Shown piece by piece: positions 25,412 through 34,412 of a stretch of DNA of 64,000 bases. The notes beneath the pieces were generated by a model. That model was not told the origin of the DNA, made no database searches, and saw only the letters and a program-made list of their open reading frames with translations. The position numbers and the translations under genes were made by a program. Source of the DNA: Chryseobacterium pennipullorum (GTDB taxonomy: Bacteria; Bacteroidota; Bacteroidia; Flavobacteriales; Weeksellaceae); NCBI RefSeq assembly GCF_003384725.1, contig NZ_QNVV01000002.1, positions 392,877-456,876 on the forward strand, in the 5' to 3' direction. Within the stretch, counting starts at the first letter, position 1. Each line of letters opens with the position of its first letter.

Positions 25412-27796
25412 TTAGAAGTTGTATTTAAGAGTAACCACGACATTTCGTCCGGTCTCAGGCATATAATATCTCAGTCTGTTAAGATATTCCCTGTACTCTC
25501 TGTTAAAAATATTGTTGATTCTGAAATTCAGATTCAGGTTTTTACATAGGTCTGCCCCTACTGAAGCATGAAATATGGAATAGGCTGCCGGAGTCGAGCT
25601 ATAATCTATAATCCGGGTTACCAATTCCTGATTATCAATAAACTGTACCTGCTGATCGGTTATCGGAAAACGGTTTTGTTTGAATACATTTTCATTTTCC
25701 AGTCTGATATAAAAATTGGAAGGTTTGTTCAGCTTCAGTTCCAGTGAATTTCTAAGGTTCATTGGCATCATCAGGATCAATGGTTCATTTTTGGTAAGAT
25801 CATCTCCTCTTAACGCGCTAAAGCTGGTATTCCACTTTAAGTTATCCAGGATATTCAGTTGTGCATCGGCATCAATTCCGTAGATTCTTGCCTTGATCTG
25901 CTGGTATTCCCAGACGGCAAAGCTACCTCTATTGGTATCGAGAATACCTACGGGAATCTGATTGATAAAACTGTCTGAGAACATCATATAGGGGTTGGCT
26001 TCCACCTGCAGGCCCTTCAAAACATCGAAATGCCCTGTGAGTGACAGATTAGCATTATAGACCACTTCTTTATTGATCTTTAAGCTTCCTTTCTCAATGA
26101 TGGCTGCAGAGTGGTGAAGCCCATCCGCAAACAATTCTGCGGGGTTGGGAGTTCTGCTCATTCGTGAGAAATTGAATTTGATATCAAAATCTTTAGCAGG
26201 TTTATAATTCAGGCCGATATTGGCAGAAAAATTATGATAATCAATTACGGGACGGGTTAAGACTCTGCTTCCGTTTTTCTGTACAAAGAACTGTGGAAAA
26301 ACATCGGCATAATTGTCATCCCATTCTTTAGCATCATAATATTTATAAGCATCATATCTGCTGAAATCATATCTCACTCCTGCCTCGGCATTCAGTTTTG
26401 GTGTAAACCTATATTTGAATACGGAAAAAGCTCCTGCATCATATCTGTAATAATCAGGGATCAAACGCCTCGCTTTAGTGCCGGGATTGGGATAATTATC
26501 CTGAAAGCCTCCTGAAATACCACTTTCCAGACTCCAATTTGCCCGTTCTATAAGATGGGTAAGGCTTGCGGAGTGGGTAATCAGCCTGAGGTCCATAGAA
26601 GGAGTATCTTTAAGATCTCCTTTTCGGACATCATATTCTTTACGTCTGTTCAGCTGAAAGCTATACTGGAATGTAATTTTTCCAAAGTCGGCAAAACGTT
26701 TATAAGCAGAAAGCTTTACAATGTGGTGTTCCACATTCTGCTTTGGATAACCGATATTATAGCTGAAATCATCCAGATAATAAGGCTGTCCCAGTGTCAT
26801 TGCATTGTAGATATCACGAGCATTACCAAGGTGTGCTCCCCTGTAAATCCCGAAATCCTGATTGATTCCGTTGTAGGTAACATCAAATCCCTGCATAAAG
26901 CTGTGATTTCCAAAGGAAAAATTAAAAGAATTTATTTCTGCTCCGGTATTCTGAAGGGTGTGGTGCGGAATATAAAGGTCTCCCAGTTTTCTATAGCTTC
27001 CACCAGCTTTTACAAACCATTGATTCTCCCATGATTTCAGCACGTTAGCTGAAATCTCACCGCCTCTGCCATTAGAGATTCCGGACAGCTTCACATTTCC
27101 CATTATCGTATCTTTCTTCGGAGCTACGGCAGGCTCCAGAAGAACGACTCCTGCGATTCCGTCATTCCCATATTTCAGGGCAGATGCTCCTTTGATGACA
27201 TCAATATGTTCAAAATCGTTGACATCCACATTGGGAGCATGTTCTGCTCCCCATTCCTGCTCTGCCATCTTCACCCCATTATTCATAATGGAAATCCGGC
27301 TCCCATAAAGACCATGAATAACCGGTTTGGTGATATTATTTCCGGTCTTCAACACCGCTACCCCCGAAATCCTTGAAAGAATATTTCCGAGATTTTCTGT
27401 GGAATTCCTTTCAATTTCCGATTTATCCAGTGTTTTCATAATCATGGAACCTTTAGACTTATGACTTCCATGCAAAGTAATGGTTTCAATATCTCCGGTA
27501 TGATGTTCCAGTGTAATGGTAATGTGAAGATCCTGATCAACTCCTATATTTTCAGTATAATCATTGCAATCAGGATGTTTGGCAATGAGTGTATACTTCC
27601 CTGCAGGGATTTTGTCAAAAGAGAACTTACCTTTTTTGTCGGTTTTCATTGCGAAACCACCGATCTTCACGACTGCATTTTCCAGCATTGTTTTGTCATG
27701 AAAATCCTGTACGGTTCCTTGTACGGTATACGTTTTTTGTGCACTCGTAAATACTGATCCGCAAAAGATCAGCAGCAGGCAATATATCAATTTCAT
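25412..27796 (-). CDS. TonB-dependent receptor with CarboxypepD_reg-like domain
   Basis: 794 residues from ATG 27796 (MKLIYCLLLIFCGSVF), which gives a clean signal peptide. A CarboxypepD_reg-like domain (about residues 22-100) is followed by the plug, with S-R-I-S-G-V-A-V-L, the H-G-L-Y-G-S-R-I segment and E-W-G-A-E-H-A-P-N (a His-containing loop common in Zn-type Bacteroidota receptors), then a C-terminal beta barrel ending in Phe (T-L-K-Y-N-F). It likely imports a metal or metal complex across the outer membrane. The flanking His-rich genes and the palindrome upstream support this. Confidence 0.88.
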   Translation of the reverse strand: MKLIYCLLLIFCGSVFTSAQKTYTVQGTVQDFHDKTMLENAVVKIGGFAMKTDKKGKFSFDKIPAGKYTLIAKHPDCNDYTENIGVDQDLHITITLEHHTGDIETITLHGSHKSKGSMIMKTLDKSEIERNSTENLGNILSRISGVAVLKTGNNITKPVIHGLYGSRISIMNNGVKMAEQEWGAEHAPNVDVNDFEHIDVIKGASALKYGNDGIAGVVLLEPAVAPKKDTIMGNVKLSGISNGRGGEISANVLKSWENQWFVKAGGSYRKLGDLYIPHHTLQNTGAEINSFNFSFGNHSFMQGFDVTYNGINQDFGIYRGAHLGNARDIYNAMTLGQPYYLDDFSYNIGYPKQNVEHHIVKLSAYKRFADFGKITFQYSFQLNRRKEYDVRKGDLKDTPSMDLRLITHSASLTHLIERANWSLESGISGGFQDNYPNPGTKARRLIPDYYRYDAGAFSVFKYRFTPKLNAEAGVRYDFSRYDAYKYYDAKEWDDNYADVFPQFFVQKNGSRVLTRPVIDYHNFSANIGLNYKPAKDFDIKFNFSRMSRTPNPAELFADGLHHSAAIIEKGSLKINKEVVYNANLSLTGHFDVLKGLQVEANPYMMFSDSFINQIPVGILDTNRGSFAVWEYQQIKARIYGIDADAQLNILDNLKWNTSFSALRGDDLTKNEPLILMMPMNLRNSLELKLNKPSNFYIRLENENVFKQNRFPITDQQVQFIDNQELVTRIIDYSSTPAAYSIFHASVGADLCKNLNLNFRINNIFNREYREYLNRLRYYMPETGRNVVVTLKYNF

Positions 27797-27875
27797 TGTA
27801 AATAGAATGATTGCGCACCCTTTCAGGTACATTTTCGTTAAAATTTGTTGGAAGGGTTGGTTTAATTATAAAATG

Positions 27876-27891
27876 TACGTTGTACAACGTA
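27876..27891. promoter_or_regulatory. Perfect 16-bp palindrome upstream of the TonB receptor (putative operator)
   Basis: TACGTTGTACAACGTA is a perfect palindrome 80 bp before the receptor start. Its GTTG falls about where a -33 element would lie, with AT-rich sequence (ATTTTATAATTAAA) after it. More GTTGT/ACAAC half-sites occur upstream: ACAACT-ACC-AGTTGT (27953-27967) and GTTGT-N6-ACAAC (27963-27978). This looks like a repressor site, for instance of a Fur/Zur-type regulator; the protein is unknown. Confidence 0.6.
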
Positions 27892-28060
27892 AAAAGTAAA
27901 ATGCCTTAACAAGAAGTCAGAAACAAGTAGTTTAACGGTATTAAATATCATTACAACTACCAGTTGTTTTCTAACAACGATAAAACTAAAAACTTTAAAT
28001 TTTAAGCATTAAACATTGAACTTTAAAGTATTAAACTTTAAACCCTATAGAATCTATGAA

Positions 28061-28417
28061 TTATGAAAGTGCGGGAGGTCCCCGAAGCTGAAAGGTGAAT
28101 TTGGTCTGGGACCAGATTTTCTCCTGAATGGCGATGATTTGTTTTACCTCGTGCGTATAATGCTCAAAAGTAAAACTGAAATCTTCAGGAGCCAGTGTAT
28201 GGCCGGTAGCCAAAAAATGACAGGCCAAACAGTCGCCGGCTTTCTCTTTATGGTTGGCTTGCGCCATCGTATTCTCTGTCTTTTTAAGATTAAAACCTTT
28301 AAAATAGTCTACAGAGTCATGATGGTGAAAGCTTTGAGAAAGCAGCGCGAGAAAATACACTCCAAACAAAAGCTTGGAGATAAAACTCTTTAAATTTCTG
28401 CTTTCTTTAAAAATCAT
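28061..28417 (-). CDS. Small His/Cys-containing membrane-anchored protein
   Basis: 118 residues. One hydrophobic helix (about residues 14-30) is followed by S-F-H-H-H-D-S, later C-L-A-C-H and H-Y-T-H-E-V. The C-x-x-C-H and HHHD motifs suggest metal (or, less likely, haem) binding. It resembles the small proteins (DUF2946-like) that accompany metal-type TonB receptors. It lies about 265 bp upstream of the receptor in the same orientation with the palindrome between, so the link is regional rather than proven operonic. Confidence 0.65.
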   Translation of the reverse strand: MIFKESRNLKSFISKLLFGVYFLALLSQSFHHHDSVDYFKGFNLKKTENTMAQANHKEKAGDCLACHFLATGHTLAPEDFSFTFEHYTHEVKQIIAIQEKIWSQTKFTFQLRGPPALS

Positions 28418-28515
28418 TCTTCAAAAGTATGAAAATAATTTAACTGTTAGCTTAAACTTACATTAAATTACTGATGTTATTTTTGATGATAAGTGGATAA
28501 AAATTACAATATGTT

Positions 28516-28556
28516 ACAAAAAATGCTTCATATTTTTTGGGTATGAAGCATTTTTA
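28516..28556 (-). terminator. Terminator of the ABC-F gene
   Basis: 14-bp stem AAAAATGCTTCATA / TATGAAGCATTTTT, 9 bp after the ABC-F stop. Confidence 0.9.
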
Positions 28557-28564
28557 ATTTAGTG

Positions 28565-30496
28565 TTAATCAAGCTGAGTCCCCAGGTATTCCCACTCCTG
28601 CAGCGCGGTATCCAGTTCTTCTTTAGCCTTATTGTATTTTTCGAGGGTTTCTTCTGAAGGATTTTCCTTTGCAAAAGAACCTTCCATTTCTTCTATTTTT
28701 GTTTCAAGCTCAGAGATTCTTTCCTCAACCTTTTTTATTTTATTCTGAATATTTTTCTGCTCCTTGCTTACTATACCGGAAGTGGGGCTAGCGCTAATGA
28801 CAGGTTTCTCTTCGGCTTTTTTGGGTTCTACCTTTACTTCCTCCTGATGAAGCTTAGCTTTTTCTGCAGAAATTTCTCTGATGGTTTCTTTTTGTCTGTA
28901 TTCAAGATATTCGTTGATATCACCCAGGAACTCTTTCATTTTCCCATCACGGAACTCATAGATTTTATCACAAAGTCCCTGAAGGAATTCCCTGTCGTGA
29001 GAGATTACAATCAAGGTCCCTTCAAAATTCTGTAAAGCCAGCTTAATAATCTCCTTAGACTGAATATCCAGGTGATTGGTAGGCTCATCCATGATCAGTG
29101 TATTGAAAGGGCGAAGGAGCAGTTTACATAGTGCCAGACGGTTTCTTTCACCTCCGGAAAGTACTTTTGTTTTCTTGGTAACGGCATCACCCTGGAACAG
29201 AAATGATCCTAAAAGATCTCTCACTCTAGGTCTTGTTTCTTCTGTTGCAGCATCCTCCGCTTCTTCCAGAACAGTTTTGTTTGGCGTTAAAACCTCTTCC
29301 TGATTCTGTGCAAAATAACCAATGTTTACATTATGTCCCAGGTTCCAGGTTCCTGAATAATCTTTAATATCACCTGCCAGAATTTTGGCTAAAGTTGTTT
29401 TCCCTTGTCCATTCTGTCCCAGAAGGGCAATTCTGTCTCCTCTCTGCACGATGAAGTCCACATCATCAAAGATTTGTTTATTTCCATACGCTTTTCCTAA
29501 ATGTTCCGCTTCAAAAATTACTTTTCCGGGAACCATAGACTGTACGAAACGGATATTGAATTTTGAAACGTCTTCATTATCCACTTCTATCCTTTCTATC
29601 TTATCCAGCTTTTTGATCAGTGACTGGGCGAAGGATGCTTTGGTAGCACTTGCCCGGAACTTATTAATATTATCTTCCATCTGCTTGATCTCCGCGTCCT
29701 GATTCTTTTTGGCCTGAATCAGTTTTTCACGTCGATCTTCTCTCATCACAAGATATTTGGTATAGTTGGCTTTATAGTCATCAACTTTCTTATTGTTGAT
29801 ATCAAAAGTCCTGTTACAAACTGCAGTCATAAACTGCTTATCGTGGCTTACCAGAACAATGGCACCGGGATAGTCTTTCAGGAAGTTTTCAAGCCAGATA
29901 ATGGATTCCATATCGAGGTGGTTAGTAGGCTCATCGAGAAGCATAATATCATTCTTCTGCAGAAGTAATTTTGCCAGTTCGATTCTCATTCTCCATCCTC
30001 CGGAAAACTCGTCGGTGATTTTCTGGAAATCATCAGCTTTAAATCCGAGACCAAACAATACTTTCTCCATATCACCTTCAAGATTATAGGCGTCATGGTT
30101 CATCAAAAGATCATTCAGTTCTGTCATTTTATTGATCAGATCTGTATAGGAATCACTTTCATAATCTGTTCTGACCGTCATTTGGTGGTTTACCTCTTCC
30201 AGCTCATTTTTCCATGCATTGATCTGCTCAAAAGCCTGCATCGTCTCATTCCATACCGTTCTTCCCTTTACAAAATCGAGGTCCTGCTTCAGGAAACCGA
30301 TGGTAACGCTTCCTTCTGTGATGACCTCCCCTTCGTAGAAATTAATTTCACCCGACAGCATTTTTAATAAAGTAGATTTTCCCGCACCATTTTTTCCTAC
30401 GAGACCTACTTTATCATCCTTTTTGATGGTGAAATTGACATTTTGGAATAAATAATTTCCCGAATGATGTAATCCTAAACTTTGAACCGAAAGCAT
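28565..30496 (-). CDS. ABC-F family ATP-binding protein
   Basis: 643 residues with two ATPase domains and no membrane segment. Walker A motifs are G-K-N-G-A-G-K-S-T and G-Q-N-G-Q-G-K-T-T; signatures are S-G-G-W-R-M-R and S-G-G-E-R-N-R; Walker B motifs are L-L-D-E-P-T-N-H-L-D and I-M-D-E-P-T-N-H-L-D. The linker between domains (about residues 235-310) is charged and helical, and a C-terminal coiled coil (about 530-640) resembles that of Uup/YheS-like members. It probably works on ribosomes. Resistance function cannot be inferred. Confidence 0.93.
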   Translation of the reverse strand: MLSVQSLGLHHSGNYLFQNVNFTIKKDDKVGLVGKNGAGKSTLLKMLSGEINFYEGEVITEGSVTIGFLKQDLDFVKGRTVWNETMQAFEQINAWKNELEEVNHQMTVRTDYESDSYTDLINKMTELNDLLMNHDAYNLEGDMEKVLFGLGFKADDFQKITDEFSGGWRMRIELAKLLLQKNDIMLLDEPTNHLDMESIIWLENFLKDYPGAIVLVSHDKQFMTAVCNRTFDINNKKVDDYKANYTKYLVMREDRREKLIQAKKNQDAEIKQMEDNINKFRASATKASFAQSLIKKLDKIERIEVDNEDVSKFNIRFVQSMVPGKVIFEAEHLGKAYGNKQIFDDVDFIVQRGDRIALLGQNGQGKTTLAKILAGDIKDYSGTWNLGHNVNIGYFAQNQEEVLTPNKTVLEEAEDAATEETRPRVRDLLGSFLFQGDAVTKKTKVLSGGERNRLALCKLLLRPFNTLIMDEPTNHLDIQSKEIIKLALQNFEGTLIVISHDREFLQGLCDKIYEFRDGKMKEFLGDINEYLEYRQKETIREISAEKAKLHQEEVKVEPKKAEEKPVISASPTSGIVSKEQKNIQNKIKKVEERISELETKIEEMEGSFAKENPSEETLEKYNKAKEELDTALQEWEYLGTQLD

Positions 30497-30677
30497 TGTA
30501 ATTGATAATTAGTAATGAATAATGAATTTTCGGGTGCAAAAATACGGAAAAAGAAATGAATAGCCCAGAAATAAAAAAGTGAGTGAAAAAGACCTTCTTT
30601 TTTTCACGGTCCTATAAAAGGCTATGTTAAAGTGTATCCTTATGAAAGACTTTGTAATGTATACGGATGGATCAAAC

Positions 30678-30763
30678 GGATTAAGTACAAAGTGGGGAGA
30701 GAAACAGATATTTTTTCTATTCACATTAACTTTTTGCCTAGCCCCACCTTCAGAGCCTAATCC
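30678..30763. repeat. Repeat element copy C (86-bp minimal form)
   Basis: Left end GGATTAAGTACAAAGTGGGG (30678-30697) and right end CCCCACC-N9-CCTAATCC (to 30763) are imperfect inverted repeats. Between them the block TTTTCTATTCACATTAAC and TTTTTGCCT match the right-end regions of copies A and B. This is the shortest of three related elements. The surrounding 30497-30830 spacer has no other feature; a 98-codon minus-strand frame covering it is not believed. Confidence 0.65.
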
Positions 30764-30830
30764 ATAAAAACATTCACGATCGACCCAGCCAGGAAAAAGG
30801 GACACCTGTAAAGATGCCCCAAACCTAAAT

Positions 30831-32195
30831 TTAAAATTGAGAAGTACTGTTATTGATTTCGTTTATTTTTACAGGTGCCGTTCTTACAATGTAACGGGTC
30901 CAGATATCGTTATTGGGAACATTGGTCCCATAGAGAAAGTCTGCAATAAAGCTGTCTTCGGGCAGATGAAGCTCTACGGAAAGCCTGGTATGGGTATTCT
31001 GATCTACTGAAGTGCTGCTGGATACATTCAGCCCGTTATTGATAAGCTCTACATTGATTTCATAATCTGTTCTTTCTAAAAAACGGGTACTGTACAAACC
31101 GAAATTACCGGAAATATGGATGTAATCTTTTAGTTCTTCGTAAGGGTATATCGGCTTTCGTGCTGTAGAAAGATCTTTTACATACCCCTGAAGTTCCCTG
31201 TAAATTTTTTTGATCACAGGATGCCTACACTCATCAGTTTCAAAATAGATGTTGTTCTCAGTACTGAAAACCGGATGTATGAAATTGGTTTCTTCAAGCA
31301 TTAATTTTCCATATACTTTTGAAAGATCTGTATAAATCTTATCCCGACAGAGATAAGCCTGCGAAATGCGGTCTACTGTTTCCACCCTGTAATCTGAAAG
31401 CAAAGCATCCCAGATCTTATTTCCTTCTGCATCTGTTTTTGAATTTCTCAGATCAGAAACATAAGTCCTGAGTTCATCAGGATTTACAAAATCTGTAGAA
31501 ATATATACCGATTGAGGCCCTTCCAGATATCCGCCTCCCACGTCAGCATGAGCCCCTGGAACAAAGATTTCTTTCCATACAGAATATTGATTTTTATATT
31601 CCTGATCCTCCCTCGTTTTTGAATGTTCAAAAAAACCTGTCAGCGGGAAAAAGAACCTTGATTCATTCACCGCACAAATATGAAGGGCATTTTCCACCTG
31701 ATGAGGGAGGTTAAGATCATAAGTATTGAATGGCTTTGATTCTACGCTATCGAAAGCGCCTAAAAATCTGATCTTACAGTTTTCCGGAGAATACCTTGCC
31801 AAAAGCTGATGACAGAAGGTTCTTGCCAGCATAGCTCCTCTTCCGAATCCGTACAGGTAAAAATGATATTCCAGGTCTCCATTGCTGATGACCTTTCGGA
31901 TAAAGTCCTCTGCTTTCTCCAGCTTATCATCCGAAGAATAGCCATTACTATAGGGAGCATTGGCACACGTAGCCATTGCAAAATTACTATCTTCCTTTCC
32001 TGTAACGGTCCCTATTCCCTCTATATATATTTTTTCAGTTCCATTGAAGAGACGGTAAAGTTTATAGATATTGGTGAAGGCACCATAGTAGCTTTCGTTA
32101 TTATTCAATGGTTTATCGGTTGAGAAAACATTGACGCCATTATTTCCGGTTCCGTCAAAAAAAATCCCAACGGAAATTACACTGCTACCACTCAT
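30831..32195 (-). CDS. DUF2235 (Tle1-type alpha/beta hydrolase) protein, nucleophile Ser replaced by Gly
   Basis: 454 residues, no signal peptide. The N-terminal F-F-D-G-T-G-N-N is the DUF2235 signature, and P-G-A-H-A-D-V-G-G-G-Y (about residues 212-222) is the second family motif. The family nucleophile motif is G-F-S-R-G-A; here it reads Y-G-F-G-R-G-A-M, with Gly118 (codon 31842-31844, GGA) in the serine position. Active members are type VI phospholipase effectors. This one is probably not an ordinary serine hydrolase. No T6SS structural genes are nearby. A terminator and 140 bp separate it from the response-regulator gene. Confidence 0.85.
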   Translation of the reverse strand: MSGSSVISVGIFFDGTGNNGVNVFSTDKPLNNNESYYGAFTNIYKLYRLFNGTEKIYIEGIGTVTGKEDSNFAMATCANAPYSNGYSSDDKLEKAEDFIRKVISNGDLEYHFYLYGFGRGAMLARTFCHQLLARYSPENCKIRFLGAFDSVESKPFNTYDLNLPHQVENALHICAVNESRFFFPLTGFFEHSKTREDQEYKNQYSVWKEIFVPGAHADVGGGYLEGPQSVYISTDFVNPDELRTYVSDLRNSKTDAEGNKIWDALLSDYRVETVDRISQAYLCRDKIYTDLSKVYGKLMLEETNFIHPVFSTENNIYFETDECRHPVIKKIYRELQGYVKDLSTARKPIYPYEELKDYIHISGNFGLYSTRFLERTDYEINVELINNGLNVSSSTSVDQNTHTRLSVELHLPEDSFIADFLYGTNVPNNDIWTRYIVRTAPVKINEINNSTSQF

Positions 32196-32307
32196 GCTTT
32201 TATTTCTTTTGTATTATCTGTGTTTTATTTTCATATAAAATCCCTGAAAGAGACATTTCAAAATAACAGAAGAAAAGATCATTACGCTAGAGTAAAAAGT
32301 ACCAAAT

Positions 32308-32332
32308 AAAAAATTCCGTATTTCTACGGAAT
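32308..32332 (-). terminator. Terminator of the two-component unit
   Basis: Stem ATTCCGTA / TACGGAAT (32313-32332), T run on the minus strand, 4 bp after the response-regulator stop. Confidence 0.8.
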
Positions 32333-32335
32333 CAC

Positions 32336-33013
32336 TTATATTTTTTCAAGGGAGTAAATATGGTTTACAATAGCATAAATAACAATGCCCACCGTATTTT
32401 TGGCGCCAATTTTTTCAAGAATACGCTGCCTGTGGCTTTCTACCGTTCTGGGGCTTATAAAGAGCTTCTCCCCTATTTCATTATTGGTAAACTCCTGGCA
32501 GATAAGCTTTACGACATCTTTTTCTCGTTCAGACAGTTCATCTTCCGTCTCAAAAAGGGAGTTTTTCTTGGCGGAGCTGTTCATGTAGGTAAATAGCATC
32601 TGGTGATCTTCTGCAGTAAAGTACACTCCATTTTTATCCACCATTGTGATTGCCTCAATGAAGGTTTTCTTATTGGAATTCTTGGGAAGAAATGCAGAGA
32701 CTCCAAGCTTGACCATGTATCCGAGAATAGAGGTTTTATAGTGTGATGAAAGGATGATAATTTTTAGATCAGGATATTTCTCTTTGAGAATTTCTACCAG
32801 CTCAAAGCCGTTCATGGGTTTCATCTGAACATCTACCAGGGCGATATCGGGAAACTCTTCTCCGGAAAGAAGAGCCAGACTCTCTATAAAGTCGGGACCG
32901 CTATCTCCGGTAAGAGAAACGGAAATATTCTTCTCATTGGACAGCAGCATTTTTACCCCTTCCAGGATCAGCTGTTCATCATCAATCAGGGCTATTTTTA
33001 TTTGGGAACTCAT
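32336..33013 (-). CDS. NarL/FixJ-type response regulator
   Basis: 225 residues. Receiver domain (about residues 5-125) with D11-D12-E13, the phospho-acceptor D61 in A-L-V-D-V-Q-M-K-P and a later K near L-P-K-N. C-terminal LuxR-type HTH (about 155-215) with L-S-E-R-E-K-D-V-V-K-L-I, T-N-N-E-I-G-E-K-L-F-I-S-P-R-T-V-E-S-H. The start overlaps the histidine kinase by 32 bp, so kinase and regulator are translationally coupled and almost certainly cognate. Confidence 0.93.
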   Translation of the reverse strand: MSSQIKIALIDDEQLILEGVKMLLSNEKNISVSLTGDSGPDFIESLALLSGEEFPDIALVDVQMKPMNGFELVEILKEKYPDLKIIILSSHYKTSILGYMVKLGVSAFLPKNSNKKTFIEAITMVDKNGVYFTAEDHQMLFTYMNSSAKKNSLFETEDELSEREKDVVKLICQEFTNNEIGEKLFISPRTVESHRQRILEKIGAKNTVGIVIYAIVNHIYSLEKI

Positions 33014-33701
33014 GATTTTTTGGAATTTTTATAATTAAACGACTTCCTTTTTTTAAAAAAGTTTTTTTCCATTTGTGCAAGGCATTCATTGATTTGATCC
33101 GGGATTCTATGTTTTTAATGCCCATTCCTTTTTTTACCTCTTCGTACTCAAAGCCCTGTCCGTTATCTGAGATCACTACAGTCATGTTCTGAGCATAATC
33201 TTTGATATATATCCATACCTCAGTTGCTGATGAATGCCTGATGACATTGGTGGTAAATTCCTGGATAATCCTGTACAACTGTACTTCTACAAAGAGGTCC
33301 TTCTTTTCATATCCCGGCATTACCTGCAGGGAGATATTAATTTTATGGGAAAGATTAGCAATCAGTTCTTCCACATACAGCACCATCCCTACCGATTCCA
33401 GATTAACGGGATATAGTGAGTGAGAAATACTTCTGGCTGCATCAATCAGGGAAGACATCTGCCCGTAGATATTTTTTTTGATCAGCTCATCTCCCTGGGT
33501 ATCGAGGTTATTGAGCCACAGGGAAAGAATATTGAGCCGGTTTCCGATATCATCATGGATCATCACTGCAATTCTCTTTCTTTCTTCTTCCTGGGCTTTG
33601 ATGTTTTCCAATACCAGTTTTTTCTGATGAAGAACTTCCGCCTGATGCCGTACATTTTTTTCCTTGATAATCCTGGTTATAAAGGCTCTGTAGGCCAACA
33701 T
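32982..33701 (-). CDS. Sensor histidine kinase (HisKA_3 type), N-terminal start uncertain
   Basis: 239 residues from ATG 33701. The DHp motif E-R-K-R-I-A-V-M-I-H49-D-D-I-G-N contains the phospho-acceptor His; the ATPase has an N-box-like E-F-T-T-N-V-I-R-H-S and D-N-G-Q-G-F with G-M-G-I-K-N. In the same frame upstream of 33701 lie codons for a hydrophobic helix (I-N-L-L-I-L-I-I-V-T-I-A-I-I-V-S-F-I) with no stop until about 33830 and no ATG/GTG/TTG. The kinase therefore probably starts at a rarer codon such as ATT (33776 or 33785), overlaps the upstream gene's end, and is membrane anchored. Confidence 0.85.
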   Translation of the reverse strand: MLAYRAFITRIIKEKNVRHQAEVLHQKKLVLENIKAQEEERKRIAVMIHDDIGNRLNILSLWLNNLDTQGDELIKKNIYGQMSSLIDAARSISHSLYPVNLESVGMVLYVEELIANLSHKINISLQVMPGYEKKDLFVEVQLYRIIQEFTTNVIRHSSATEVWIYIKDYAQNMTVVISDNGQGFEYEEVKKGMGIKNIESRIKSMNALHKWKKTFLKKGSRLIIKIPKNHEFPNKNSPD

Positions 33702-33763
33702 AATAAAAGAGACTATAATTGCTATGGTAACAATTATAAGAATCAGCAGGTTGATATTTAAGG

Positions 33764-34387
33764 TTACTTCTTTAATCTGATGAATATATATAAGAGTGAA
33801 CAGTACAAAATACTTGAAAGAATATTATTGGCACTGAGAATAAGATAGTAATCGTTTTCTGACAGGTTGGCAATCTGATGCTGGATGATGAAAATAAATA
33901 CAGAAACCGAGTAGTAGAAAAAAATACTGGCATCTGCCAAAAGAAACCGGTTTTGAAAGGATGTATTTTTTATCTCATGAATCAGGGTAAGTCCTGAAAG
34001 ACAGATGATGATAATATTGGATATTACCTTTGCAATATCGGCATTGGCAGGATCGTTAAAGCCATACTTCGAAACCATAAATCCTACAGCCAACGCTGCT
34101 GATACGATAAGAAAATATTGAGGAAGATTCAGTCTCCTAATCATTAATCCTGTTAACAGAAAAAACTCCCCGGCAATATAAAAGGGATAGAGAAAAGAGG
34201 TATCATTCAGTCTAAAAACATAGGGCAGAACAAAATTCAGCAGTTCAATAAAAAAAAGAAAAGCGATATAATAAAAATACGGCTTTTCTTTATTATTGAG
34301 TATACGATACCGTGCTGCTCCCAGAAACAATACAGATAGAAGCAGTCCATAGTTCAGGAATAAAATTGCCTTATACAGATCAGCCAT
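33764..34387 (-). CDS. Polytopic membrane protein of unknown function, upstream of the histidine kinase
   Basis: 207 residues with about seven hydrophobic helices and almost no soluble loops; begins MADLYKAILFLNYG. No family motif is recognised. Its position directly before, and probably overlapping, the kinase gene suggests a sensing or accessory membrane partner for the kinase, which itself has only one possible helix. The seven-helix layout recalls 7TMR-type sensory modules, which is an inference only. Confidence 0.7.
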   Translation of the reverse strand: MADLYKAILFLNYGLLLSVLFLGAARYRILNNKEKPYFYYIAFLFFIELLNFVLPYVFRLNDTSFLYPFYIAGEFFLLTGLMIRRLNLPQYFLIVSAALAVGFMVSKYGFNDPANADIAKVISNIIIICLSGLTLIHEIKNTSFQNRFLLADASIFFYYSVSVFIFIIQHQIANLSENDYYLILSANNILSSILYCSLLYIFIRLKK

Positions 34388-34412
34388 TCCTATTTATACG
34401 ATATTTTGATAA

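Noticed and set aside
30509..30805. 98-codon minus-strand open frame
   Set aside because: It covers repeat copy C and parts of the spacer, has no family features or signal peptide logic, and composition unlike neighbours.
30831..32195. Active T6SS effector
   Set aside because: The nucleophile Ser is Gly and no T6SS structural or Vgr genes are adjacent, so an effector role is not claimed.
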